DNA of 32,239 nucleotides from an uncultured Neomegalonema sp. (lineage in GTDB: Bacteria; Pseudomonadota; Alphaproteobacteria; Rhodobacterales; Rhodobacteraceae), in the NCBI GenBank assembly GCA_937995735.1, contig CALKIZ010000101.1, positions 1 to 32,239 on the forward strand, in the 5' to 3' direction. Below are positions 1 to 6,773 of this stretch, piece by piece; position 1 is the stretch's first letter, and the number at the start of each line of letters is the position of its first letter. A program made the translations under genes and the position numbers. The notes under the pieces were generated by a model. It did no database searches. It had not been told where the DNA came from and saw nothing but the letters and a program-made list of their open reading frames with translations.

Positions 1-131
1 GGAAACGATACTGGGGATGCAGGTTCTGGGGGCGGGGGTATTTCTCAACGACCAATGGTGCCATCACAGAAGACATCGTACTTCAGTACCTTGAGAAGCA
101 TATCAATGATCCTACCGGCGTCAGCCGGTAG
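1..131 (+). CDS. tnpA: IS200/IS605-family transposase TnpA, C-terminal fragment (5' end outside window)
   Basis: An open frame runs in from the window edge and stops at the TAG at 129-131, giving 42 residues after the first full codon at position 3. It contains RYWGCRFWGRGYFSTTNG followed by ITEDIVLQYLEKHIND. This is the usual end of IS200/IS605 Y1 transposases: the FW-x-RGYF strand and then the helix with the catalytic tyrosine, here the Tyr of QYLEKH. The position four residues after the Tyr, commonly Gln in this family, is His. The HUH motif would lie upstream, outside the window. An identical copy in opposite orientation closes the other end of the window. Family assignment rests on this short segment only. 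Confidence 0.8.
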   Translation, partial: KRYWGCRFWGRGYFSTTNGAITEDIVLQYLEKHINDPTGVSR

Positions 132-140
132 TCATTCAGT
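3..140. repeat. Left copy of a 138-bp terminal inverted repeat (IS200-like right end)
   Basis: Positions 3-140 are identical, base for base by eye, to the reverse complement of 32102-32239. Identity stops at 141, so the right boundary of the insertion sequence is close to position 140. The flank beyond it (141-166) is AT-rich. The repeat covers the tnpA 3' end, its stop codon and a subterminal hairpin. Confidence 0.9.
112..131 (+). other. Right-end subterminal hairpin of the IS200-like element
   Basis: A perfect 8-bp stem (CTACCGGC / GCCGGTAG) closes a 4-nt GTCA loop. It includes the last tnpA codons and the TAG stop and sits about 9 nt inside the element boundary. IS200/IS605 elements carry such subterminal hairpins, which TnpA recognises as single-stranded DNA. 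The stop codon falling inside the hairpin is compact but not unusual. Confidence 0.75.
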
Positions 141-166
141 AAAAATTTTATAATTTAAGTACTTAA

Positions 167-853
167 TCAATTAATCTGCAAGTTCCACGTGACCGCGCGG
201 AACGGGATCAGCATTATTAAGGTGATTGACAGCTTTACGAGCCAATCAGCCACGCCGAAATTTACCCATCCGCCGGGGAAGATCGCATCTCCGGTTCCAC
301 CGAAAGCCATCACCCAGAAAATCAGGCTGTCTATCGTTCCCGCAAGCACAGAGGAAATCAAAGGCGCTTTCCACCATGTTCCTTCGCGTAAGCGGTTGAA
401 TACCGAAACATCAAGCAACTGTGCCGCCAGAAATGCCGTCCCGGAAGCAACAGGGATTCGGCCTGCATCGAGCCAAAAATCTTTGCTTGCCACCAAGTCC
501 ATCGCTGACACTGCGCCCATATCCGGCAGGCTTTTCACGAACGAAATCGACCCGATCACTGAAAGAATAACGCCAAGAATAAAGCCGACAAAGATCACAC
601 GCCGCGCAGAGACGGCCCCGTAAGCGCGGTTCATCAAGTCGGTGACAAGGAACGAAATCGGGTAAATCAGCGCCGCCCATTGAATGTGTCCGCTGAAATT
701 CAGACCCGTCAAAGCATCCATGTCGATGCCGAGGATTGTTTTTACCGGCGTTGTCACCAGATAATTTGATGCGGCAACGATAACAGCCATCGCAAATATG
801 CCTGCGAGGACTTGAGGGCTTGTCCAGCCATAGCGCGTCTGAGTATGCATCAT
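167..853 (-). CDS. yhhQ: Queuosine precursor transporter (YhhQ / VUT family)
   Basis: A 228-residue integral membrane protein with about six hydrophobic segments. Family signatures are YPISFLVTDLMNRAYG (residues 64-79), RIPVASGTAFLAAQLLDVSV (132-151) and SVLAGTIDSLIFW. YhhQ-family proteins import queuine-pathway precursors (preQ0/preQ1) for tRNA modification. The length matches the family, so the gene looks complete although its stop lies only 27 bp from the IS boundary. The start is MMHTQ: either of two adjacent ATGs is possible, and a weak GGA lies about 11 nt upstream of the first. The gene is divergent from the acetyltransferase, with 63 bp between starts. Substrate is inferred from the family. 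Confidence 0.85.
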   Translation of the reverse strand: MMHTQTRYGWTSPQVLAGIFAMAVIVAASNYLVTTPVKTILGIDMDALTGLNFSGHIQWAALIYPISFLVTDLMNRAYGAVSARRVIFVGFILGVILSVIGSISFVKSLPDMGAVSAMDLVASKDFWLDAGRIPVASGTAFLAAQLLDVSVFNRLREGTWWKAPLISSVLAGTIDSLIFWVMAFGGTGDAIFPGGWVNFGVADWLVKLSITLIMLIPFRAVTWNLQIN

Positions 854-916
854 CTGAGAATTCCGGTGCTAAGTGTGGTCCGCGCGCTTATCACTCAGGC
901 ACGAGAGGAGCAAGGT

Positions 917-1372
917 ATGTCCGCAATCTCAGTGGGTTTTGAACCCCCGACAAATCCTGATTTAGCCGCCATGCATGATGCCCGTATTGCCTTTAATTTT
1001 GAAGGCTATGACCCTGAAGATTGTTTCACGCCGCCTGTTTCCGCATTGGCCGATCCTGACATGCGGTTTCGGGTTGCGCGCGCGGAGGGGGTTGTTGTCG
1101 GCATGGCCGCGCTTCGGCTGGATGATGGTTGGGGCGAGGTCAAAGCCGTCTTTGTCGATCCTGCGACACGCGGCAAAGGTGTTGCGCGGGCTTTGATGGA
1201 TAATCTTGAAGCAACGGCACGCGAAGAAGGCCTCGGCACACTGCGCCTTGAGACTGGAAACCTGCATAAAGATGCCATCCAATTTTACACACGGCTGGGC
1301 TGGGTCGAAATTCCGCGCTTCGATCCCTATCCTCTGAATGAAACAAGCCTTTATTACGAGAAGATATTGTAA
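917..1372 (+). CDS. GNAT-family N-acetyltransferase
   Basis: A 151-residue protein with a GNAT fold. The acetyl-CoA binding motif A reads VFVDPATRGKGVARALMDNL, with the R-x-x-G-x-G/A pattern as RGKGVA. Motif B contains FYTRLGWVEI, and the protein ends in LYYEKIL. The frame stays open upstream to 812, but the start at 917 is preferred because GAGGAG lies just upstream with 6-7 nt spacing and the N-terminus then fits small GNATs. Its stop overlaps the next start by one base (TAATG), so it is probably translationally coupled to the following gene. The acceptor substrate cannot be read from the sequence. Confidence 0.85.
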   Translation: MSAISVGFEPPTNPDLAAMHDARIAFNFEGYDPEDCFTPPVSALADPDMRFRVARAEGVVVGMAALRLDDGWGEVKAVFVDPATRGKGVARALMDNLEATAREEGLGTLRLETGNLHKDAIQFYTRLGWVEIPRFDPYPLNETSLYYEKIL

Positions 1373-2460
1373 TGCGTTGGACGTGGTTCCCTTTTTTGTT
1401 GTTTTTTGCCGGATGTGATGACCTGCCGAACGCGAGCGCTGAACGCGACGCAGATACGATCCGCATCGCAAGCTATAATACTCATCTGGCGCGCGGCGAG
1501 GCCGGTAAGCTCATCACTGAGTTAAAAGACGGGTCCGCACAGGTTGATGCCGTGGTCCGTGTGATTGCAATTGCCAATCCTGACATCCTGCTGGTGAACG
1601 AACTGGATTACGATGACGAACGCGAAGCACTGAAATTGTTTCAAGAGAGGCTTGCGGATGCCGGTGTTGAATACGCCTATAGTTTCGTTGCTCCCGTCAA
1701 TACCGGCAAGCCGACGAAACTGGATCTGACCGGTGATGGAAAAGATTATGGCCCTGAAAATGCGCAAGGCTGGGGTGTTTTTGAAGGGCAGTTCGGGATG
1801 GCGCTCCTGTCCCGCCTCCCCATTCTCAGCGATGATACCCGCACGTTTTCTGGCGTTCGGTGGAGTGAAATGCCGGATAACCTTTATCCGCTCGATTATT
1901 ACCCGGAAGAAGCGTTAGAAGTCCTGCGGCTGTCCTCCAAAAGCCATTGGGATGTTCCGGTCAAAGCAGGCGATACGACACTTCATCTTCTTGCCAGCCA
2001 CCCTACCCCGCCGGTTTTCGATGGCGAGGAAGACCGGAACGGGCGCAGAAACCACGATGAAATCCGCTTTTGGGCCGATTACATCGACGGGGCCGACTGG
2101 ATGCTGTCTGACCAAGGCACGGAAGGCGGGTTAGCGAATGATGCCGCCTTTATCGTGATGGGCGACCTTAACAACGACCCCGAGAATGGTGATGGGCGTC
2201 ATGAGGCGATTAAAAAACTGCTCAACCATCCCCGAATAGAAGACACGGCTCCTAAGGGAGCGGCAGAGGCTGCGACTGCTGATTTTGATGAGGTTGGGCA
2301 GTTGCGCGTCGATTACGTGCTGCCCTCGAAAGGTTTGCAAATCGTTACCTCCGGTGTGCTCTGGCCGAAGGAAGGCGATCCAATGCGCGAAGTTGTACAC
2401 AGCGCTTCAGACCATCGTTTGGTGTGGCTGGATATAAAATTACCGGGATCGGAAAAATAA
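1372..2460 (+). CDS. Endonuclease/exonuclease/phosphatase-family protein, predicted lipoprotein
   Basis: A 362-residue protein of the metal-dependent EEP fold (Mg-dependent DNases and phosphoesterases). Landmarks are SYNTHL (34-39), the metal-binding Glu in LLVNELD (E77), ASHPTPP (209-215), GDLNNDP (264-270) with catalytic Asp/Asn, RVDYVLPS (312-319), and the terminal SDHRLVWLDI with catalytic His 348. The N-terminus is a short hydrophobic stretch ending FFAGC, a plausible lipobox with Cys15 as the lipidated residue. Asp at +2 would favour inner-membrane retention under the E. coli rule. It overlaps the GNAT gene by one base. The catalytic set looks intact. The substrate (nucleic acid, phospholipid or inositol phosphate) is unknown. 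Confidence 0.85.
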   Translation: MRWTWFPFLLFFAGCDDLPNASAERDADTIRIASYNTHLARGEAGKLITELKDGSAQVDAVVRVIAIANPDILLVNELDYDDEREALKLFQERLADAGVEYAYSFVAPVNTGKPTKLDLTGDGKDYGPENAQGWGVFEGQFGMALLSRLPILSDDTRTFSGVRWSEMPDNLYPLDYYPEEALEVLRLSSKSHWDVPVKAGDTTLHLLASHPTPPVFDGEEDRNGRRNHDEIRFWADYIDGADWMLSDQGTEGGLANDAAFIVMGDLNNDPENGDGRHEAIKKLLNHPRIEDTAPKGAAEAATADFDEVGQLRVDYVLPSKGLQIVTSGVLWPKEGDPMREVVHSASDHRLVWLDIKLPGSEK

Positions 2461-2535
2461 CTCTTACTTGGCACAAAAATCGCATTTCATTTGTTCAGAC
2501 GTCGTCGAAGACCTCCCCCCGGCCTTTGGCAGTCA

Positions 2536-2584
2536 GCCAGCCACGCCGCTTCCAAATGCACCTGATCACTTGGAAGCGGCTGGC
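2536..2584. repeat. Strong bulged hairpin (15 paired bases)
   Basis: The inner arms CCGCTTCCAA (2546-2555) and TTGGAAGCGG (2570-2579) are perfectly complementary around a 14-nt loop. The outer arms GCCAG (2536-2540) and CTGGC (2580-2584) extend the stem, leaving a 5-nt CCACG bulge on the left side. This is the most stable structure in the intergenic region. Its strand and function are unknown. Confidence 0.7.
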
Positions 2585-2728
2585 GAAACATCAAAACAGA
2601 TTACGTGCGATTTTGGCGCTCAAGCGCCCGGAAACCATTTTAGTCTTGATGGATTTTAAGGGTTTCATAAGCTCAAGCGCACTACGCTTTTGAGCACGAA
2701 ATAAAAGATTTGATATTGCGTTGGAAGT

Positions 2729-2788
2729 GATCCGGGAATTTGGGCTTATGATGGGGGGCGACCTTCAGTTCGCTCAAAATCCCGGACC
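2729..2788. repeat. Imperfect inverted repeat, 17-nt arms
   Basis: The 17-nt arm at 2729-2745 pairs with 2772-2788 at roughly 14 of 17 positions, centred on a CCGGGA/TCCCGG core, with a loop of about 26 nt. The role is unknown. It lies about 140 bp before the next coding start. Confidence 0.5.
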
Positions 2789-2924
2789 AAGCTGCTCATC
2801 CGCAACCTTCATGCCGCAGCGAAAAATCAAGCGGTTTTTCATTTTCCCGTACACTGATCAATTAATTGGCACACAACTGGAAACATAAGTTGTCTCAGAT
2901 GTTTTGACGCGGGAGACTACGCAC

Positions 2925-3227
2925 ATGCCCTCGGATGATTTTTCTCATGAAGAGATTGTGGAATATGCCACGACTTTCTACGGCAATGACTGGCGCACGC
3001 TGTTGGCTGAAAACTTGAACATGACTCGCAAACAGCTTGTTTTAATTCTGGCATCCGGGGATCCCGTGCCTGAAAGCATCACTGTTCCATTCATGTCACT
3101 TGTCGAGAGCCATGTACAGGCACAAGCGGAAGTCACTCGAAAGATCGAGAAACGGCTGGCGGTTATCCGTGCCTCTAAACAAAAGAACAAACAACCCGAA
3201 GCAGAGCACAACAGAACTTTGGGGTAA
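2925..3227 (+). CDS. Small uncharacterised protein
   Basis: A 100-residue soluble protein starting MPSDDFSHEEIVEYATTFYG. I do not recognise a family. A TTG in the same frame lies 21 bp upstream, but the ATG at 2925 is preferred because GGGAG sits about 9 nt before it. The middle (NMTRKQLVLILASGDPVPES) looks like a helix-turn-helix-type helical pair. The C-terminus is a Lys/Glu/Gln-rich charged helix and tail. There is no signal peptide or membrane segment. It stands alone between the structured intergenic region and tRNA-Gln. DNA binding is only a guess from the helix pattern. Confidence 0.55.
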   Translation: MPSDDFSHEEIVEYATTFYGNDWRTLLAENLNMTRKQLVLILASGDPVPESITVPFMSLVESHVQAQAEVTRKIEKRLAVIRASKQKNKQPEAEHNRTLG

Positions 3228-3494
3228 GGTTGAAGCGTTGAATATATACGCTCATACGGTCGATTAATTCAATTTGGCTCTCAAATTAAGACTCAAATTT
3301 TGAAAATTTCTGCGATTATCGCACGGTGCAGACCACCTGCCATCTCATTAGCAGGTATTTACAGTTTTATTTAAAACAAGCGAAGGGCCAAGACGGCCTC
3401 GCATACTCGCAAGACAATTGCAGTACCGAACTTATTTTACAGGGAAAGAGAGCCAAGCTCTGTTCGAGCGTATGGCGCTTTAAATCTGAAACTC

Positions 3495-3570
3495 TGGCTG
3501 GGGCGGCAGGATTCGAACCTGCGCTCTTTGGTACCAAAAACCACTGCTTTACCAGCTAAGCTACGCCCCA
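3495..3570 (-). tRNA. tRNA-Gln (anticodon TTG), CCA encoded
   Basis: On the minus strand the sequence folds as a cloverleaf: acceptor TGGGGCG/CGCCCCA, D arm GCTT/AAGC, anticodon loop TTTTGGT (anticodon TTG), 5-nt variable loop, and T arm GCAGG-TTCGAAT-CCTGC. The discriminator is G and the CCA is encoded (3495-3497 on the plus strand). The mature body is 3499-3570 (72 nt) plus the discriminator. The outermost anticodon-stem pair is a G-A mismatch (27-43), which is slightly unusual. G at 73 fits glutamine tRNAs. Confidence 0.92.
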
Positions 3571-3832
3571 ACAGAGACCGGCACACTAGCGGCCTGTGTC
3601 GTTCGTTTCAAGCAGTAGAATAAAGATTTACGAAGTAATCTGCGTTTTATATCCCGCGCCGTATTAAACGCGAACAAACCAAGACTAAAGAGCCGCTTTA
3701 ACGTGTAGCAGCATTGCATTATATCCCGTTTCAGCGCTGTGCATCGGGCTTAGGTGATTTACGCATCGCGATCAGATAGGCTCATCGCAAACGCAGAAGG
3801 ATGCCTCGCCTTCGTAACGAGAGTTATTGCAC
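3571..3832. other. 262-bp intergenic region between tRNA-Gln and recR
   Basis: This divergent spacer should hold the promoters of tRNA-Gln (minus) and recR (plus). No gene or strong hairpin is seen. The conserved core of the SRP RNA, sometimes encoded near recR or dnaX, was looked for and is absent. Confidence 0.5.
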
Positions 3833-4438
3833 GTGAATTCTAATCAAACCGGCGATGAGATACAGCGGTTGATCGATCTGTTGGCTAAGCTGCCCGGTCT
3901 CGGGCCACGATCTGGCAGGCGCGCGGCGCTGCACCTCATCAAAAAGCGCGATTTGTTGTTGGAGCCTCTGGCCCGTGCCATGGCTGAGGTAGCAGACAAA
4001 GTAACCGAATGTGCGGTCTGCGGTGCGGTTGATACCCGCGATCCTTGCTCCATTTGCTGTGACCCCGAACGCAAAGCCGATGCGATTTGTGTTGTAGAGG
4101 AAGCCGGAGATCTGTGGGCGCTGGAACGCACCGGAGCGTTCAAAGGCCGTTATCATGTTCTCGGCGGCGTTTTATCAGCACTGGATGGCGTGGGACCGGA
4201 AGATCTGCGCATTCCTGAGCTGGCCCAGCGCGCCAGCGATCCGGCGATAACAGAAATCGTATTGGCATTGAACGCAACGGTCGATGGGCAAACCACGGCT
4301 TATTACATCGCCGATGCGCTGGAAGGGTCCAATGTATCCGTATCGGGCCTTGCACAAGGCGTCCCTGTCGGCGGTGAACTCGATTATCTCGATGACGGGA
4401 CAATCTCGGCAGCGTTCAGACAGCGCAAAACTTTTTGA
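3833..4438 (+). CDS. recR: Recombination protein RecR
   Basis: A 201-residue RecR, the usual length. It acts with RecF/RecO to load RecA on gapped DNA. The N-terminal helix-hairpin-helix includes [19 protein letters not shown]. The zinc-binding cysteines are C60, C63, C72 and C75 (CAVCG, then CSIC). The Toprim segment begins [14 protein letters not shown], and [14 protein letters not shown] is the conserved C-terminal strand. The GTG start at 3833 is chosen over a TTG six bases upstream because GAGAG then sits 9 nt away. It is not next to dnaX and ybaB, its usual partners. Its neighbours are tRNA-Gln and a CAP-domain gene. Confidence 0.95.
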   Translation: MNSNQTGDEIQRLIDLLAKLPGLGPRSGRRAALHLIKKRDLLLEPLARAMAEVADKVTECAVCGAVDTRDPCSICCDPERKADAICVVEEAGDLWALERTGAFKGRYHVLGGVLSALDGVGPEDLRIPELAQRASDPAITEIVLALNATVDGQTTAYYIADALEGSNVSVSGLAQGVPVGGELDYLDDGTISAAFRQRKTF

Positions 4439-4533
4439 CCTCTTACATCGTAGGGTCTTCCGCGATTTTATGTCGCGGTAAGGTGACCACCCTCGCCACA
4501 TCGCGGCCATGATCCGGCGTATCTCGTTACCCT

Positions 4534-5559
4534 ATGAAAGCATATTTGACCGCCGCGCTTCTTCTTTTGCCTGTATCCGCACAGGCGCAAGAGGGGCTTT
4601 TCCAAAAGCAATTGACGGTTAGTGCCGCCGAAGCCGCATTGCGAGCGCCGCCACCTTCCGACCCCACCGCATTAATTGAGACACTGCGGTTTCAAGTGGT
4701 CGAAGCAAGCAATCTGGAACGTGCGCGGGTCGGTTTGCCGCCCCTCGCATCCGATCCGGTTTTAGATCAGGCCGCCGCCCGCTATTCGCGAAAAATGCGG
4801 GACTTTATGTTTTTCGACCATATTGCGCCGGATGGTGAAACCCTCGATCAGCGCTTACCCCAGGCGGAGAAATGGCGTTTTCAGGCATTGGGCGAAAACC
4901 TTTGGAGCGGTCAAGGCGCGCTCGATTGGCAGTCCTCTTATATCTCGACTCAAGCGGCAGCGAATTGGGTCGAAAGCCCCGGCCATCGGGAAAATCTTTT
5001 CAATCCGGAATACACGCTCGCCGGAGTGGGAACAGCGGTTCGCGGAGATGTCATTTATATAACGATGCTCTACGGAACACCGACCGCCGATCCTCAAACA
5101 GCAATTCTACAACGTGATTTCGGTGACGCACCGTCTGATTTGACAGGCTTCATTGCGTCGCTTGAGCAAAATCTGGCCGTCGCGTTGAACACTGAGCGCG
5201 CCCGGTTAGGATTGCCTCCTCTCCGCTCTGAACCGCTTTTGGCGCAAACATCAAGAACCCATGCGCAAACCGCATTATCTTCGGGCACTGCGTCCGCTGG
5301 TGTGCTGGATGATGTGTTCAGGCGCGATCCTTCACGAACAGGCCGCTTGGCCGCCGGTTTCTGGAAAGGGTCCGGCGCTCTGATCTGGCAGGCCGAGAAA
5401 GTTGCGATGGATGTGATTGAACGGTGGCTGACGGGACAAACCGGCGTCGATGCGCTCGACCCCGGATTTGGTGAAGTAGGTTTTGGCATTGCCAGTGACG
5501 GTAGCAGCTTGCAAGTCACAGTCGTGTTCGGTGAAGCCCATCGGACGACATTTAATTAG
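4534..5559 (+). CDS. Secreted protein with tandem CAP (SCP/PR-1) domains, the second degenerate
   Basis: A 341-residue exported protein with a signal peptide ending AQA (about residue 18). CAP domain 1 spans roughly 53-183 and keeps the family residues: His96 (FFDHIAPDG), Glu121 (ALGENLWSG), Glu147 and His151 (WVESPGHRENLFNPEY) and GVGTA. A second copy spans about 210-335. It begins with an almost identical helix (NTERARLGLPPL against NLERARVGLPPL) and ends GFGEVGFGIA, but lacks the GEN and SPGHR motifs. Bacterial CAP proteins are extracytoplasmic and mostly of unknown activity. No strong ribosome-binding site precedes the ATG. It is probably a single-gene unit. Confidence 0.85.
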   Translation: MKAYLTAALLLLPVSAQAQEGLFQKQLTVSAAEAALRAPPPSDPTALIETLRFQVVEASNLERARVGLPPLASDPVLDQAAARYSRKMRDFMFFDHIAPDGETLDQRLPQAEKWRFQALGENLWSGQGALDWQSSYISTQAAANWVESPGHRENLFNPEYTLAGVGTAVRGDVIYITMLYGTPTADPQTAILQRDFGDAPSDLTGFIASLEQNLAVALNTERARLGLPPLRSEPLLAQTSRTHAQTALSSGTASAGVLDDVFRRDPSRTGRLAAGFWKGSGALIWQAEKVAMDVIERWLTGQTGVDALDPGFGEVGFGIASDGSSLQVTVVFGEAHRTTFN

Positions 5560-5587
5560 GGTCATGGATGTCGGGTTCGTGTAGCTC

Positions 5588-6262
5588 TCAGCGCGACACC
5601 GCCTCGACATCTGTTACGAGCTTTTCGATATAAGCGTCTCTCATTCCGGCAGCGCTTAATCGTTCAGCGAGCGTGTCCAGATACTCACGGCAAGTCCCGA
5701 GCGACCCTTTGGCTTTTGCAATGGCGACGACTTTTGCATCCCAGTCAATCTCATGGGCGTAACGGGCGTGATCGGGGTTTGAGATAAAGACACAGCATTG
5801 TTTGAGCGTGCCGCCAATTTCAACCGGCAACCATGCAGCATGGTAGACGCCGGAAATCATCTCACGCCGCCAGAGGATCAGCGTTTCCTCATCCCATCGA
5901 CCGGCCTCGATCCGCAGCGCCATTCCGTCACAAGGCGCGCTGCCTTCGTCCAGTTTATCCAGCCCAAGCCACAAGCCCGGACAATCCGGCGAGCCACGGC
6001 CAATGGGCGCCCAAACGCAAAACCGCCTCCCGTACCCTTCTAACTTGGCGGGGAGGATTTCCTGTATCTCGATGATCGGATTCCAGATCAACGACCCATA
6101 CCCGAAGACCCATAACTCACCTGTTTGTTCAGCCGCCTTGAGGATCGCTTGCCGCGATGCTTCGAAAGCCTCCGCATCCATTAGCTCCATCTCTCCCGGC
6201 GCTTCATCCAACATTTGTTGTTTGAAGCTGTCATTTCTGAGTGAGTCGCGTGAGAGGGGCAT
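5588..6262 (-). CDS. chaC: ChaC-like gamma-glutamylcyclotransferase
   Basis: A 224-residue protein of the ChaC family, which cleaves glutathione to 5-oxoproline and Cys-Gly in the cytosol. The nucleotide-like binding loop reads VFGYGSLIWNP (52-62). The catalytic Glu is E134 in WRREMISGVY, followed by the conserved AAWLPVEIGG strand. The C-terminus (GSLGTCREYLDTLAERL) matches the helical end of the family. It converges on the CAP gene, with 28 bp between stops. The activity is inferred from family and intact motifs. Confidence 0.87.
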   Translation of the reverse strand: MPLSRDSLRNDSFKQQMLDEAPGEMELMDAEAFEASRQAILKAAEQTGELWVFGYGSLIWNPIIEIQEILPAKLEGYGRRFCVWAPIGRGSPDCPGLWLGLDKLDEGSAPCDGMALRIEAGRWDEETLILWRREMISGVYHAAWLPVEIGGTLKQCCVFISNPDHARYAHEIDWDAKVVAIAKAKGSLGTCREYLDTLAERLSAAGMRDAYIEKLVTDVEAVSR

Positions 6263-6391
6263 GGCATCCTTACGGGTGGCGGGTTTTAGCAGGCCGGATG
6301 AGCCTATTTGAATCGCGGCGATAATGAAACGCCTTTGGCAGATTGTTGATGAAGGTTATCTCTGTGATGCGGTCCTTCTTGGGGTGAGCGC

Positions 6392-6510
6392 GGGATTTGA
6401 TTTTTCATTGGGGTGTTAGGTGCATTCTTTATTAGCTGTCCGTGTCATTTCCGCGAATGCGGGAATCTCCAACGGCTTTCAAAAGATACCCACTTTCGTG
6501 GGCATGACAG
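6392..6510. repeat. 119-bp direct repeat, copy 1
   Basis: This copy begins GGGATTTGATTTTTCATTGG and ends GGCATGACAG. Inside are two palindromic modules: CCGCGAATGCGG, and CCCACTTTCGTGGG near the end. Copy 2 at 6584-6702 has the same length and differs at scattered positions. The hairpin modules match the widespread class of proteobacterial intergenic palindromes that read GTCAT-TCCCGCGAA-TGCGGGAAT. Confidence 0.8.
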
Positions 6511-6536
6511 CAGTAAAAATTACAAAAGAGCGCTCA

Positions 6537-6581
6537 CCTCACACCCTTCGAGACGGACCTGCGGTCCTCCTCAGGATGAGG
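6537..6581. repeat. REP-like palindrome between the direct repeats
   Basis: An imperfect palindrome with outer arms CCTCA/TGAGG and an inner hairpin GGACC-TGC-GGTCC. It carries the CCCTTCGAGAC and CTCCTCAGGATGAGG segments that recur in dispersed repeats of many alphaproteobacterial genomes. A mobile or structural repeat is likely, and a termination role is possible. Confidence 0.6.
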
Positions 6582-6583
6582 AT

Positions 6584-6702
6584 GGGATTTGATTTATCAC
6601 TGGGGTGTTCGCTGCATTCTTTATTAGCTGTTTGTGTCATTCCCGCGAATGCGGGAATCTCTGCTGACTTCAAAAAGATGCCCGCTTTCGCGGGCATGAC
6701 AG
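6584..6702. repeat. 119-bp direct repeat, copy 2
   Basis: Same length and order of modules as copy 1. The palindromes here are more perfect (TCCCGCGAATGCGGGA and CCCGCTTTCGCGGG), which suggests copy 1 is the more eroded. It ends about 70 bp before the glnE stop and may lie in the glnE 3' untranslated region. Confidence 0.8.
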
Positions 6703-6773
6703 TCATACGGATCGAAATAGAATTACCGTTGCGCGGTGTTTTAACGGTAAAAACTTTGGAGACTTCGCTAGTC

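Larger units (their letters stand above)
2461..2924. other. 464-bp non-coding stretch with four inverted repeats
   Basis: No convincing gene is seen. Four hairpin-capable sequences follow each other at 2536-2584, 2615-2628, 2671-2695 and 2729-2788, and the 10-mer GCTCAAGCGC occurs at 2618-2627 and 2671-2680. The first or last repeats could serve as terminators for the upstream operon, but none is followed by a clean T-run. The promoter of the next gene should lie in the AT-rich part after about 2840. An RNA gene or an eroded mobile element is possible. Confidence 0.6.
6263..6773. other. 511-bp repeat-rich intergenic region
   Basis: The region lies between the chaC start and the glnE stop, both on the minus strand. 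It contains two 119-bp direct repeats with a REP-like palindrome between them. Short open frames here translate to peptides typical of dispersed intergenic repeats (for example MPAKAG and FAGMT) and are not taken as genes. Confidence 0.7.

Noticed and set aside
2468-2659. Small frame whose start (AQKSHFICSD) resembles the RadA/Sms N-terminus
   Set aside because: The second Cys of the zinc motif and everything after it are missing, and the frame runs through the hairpins. The match is too short to call even a pseudogene.
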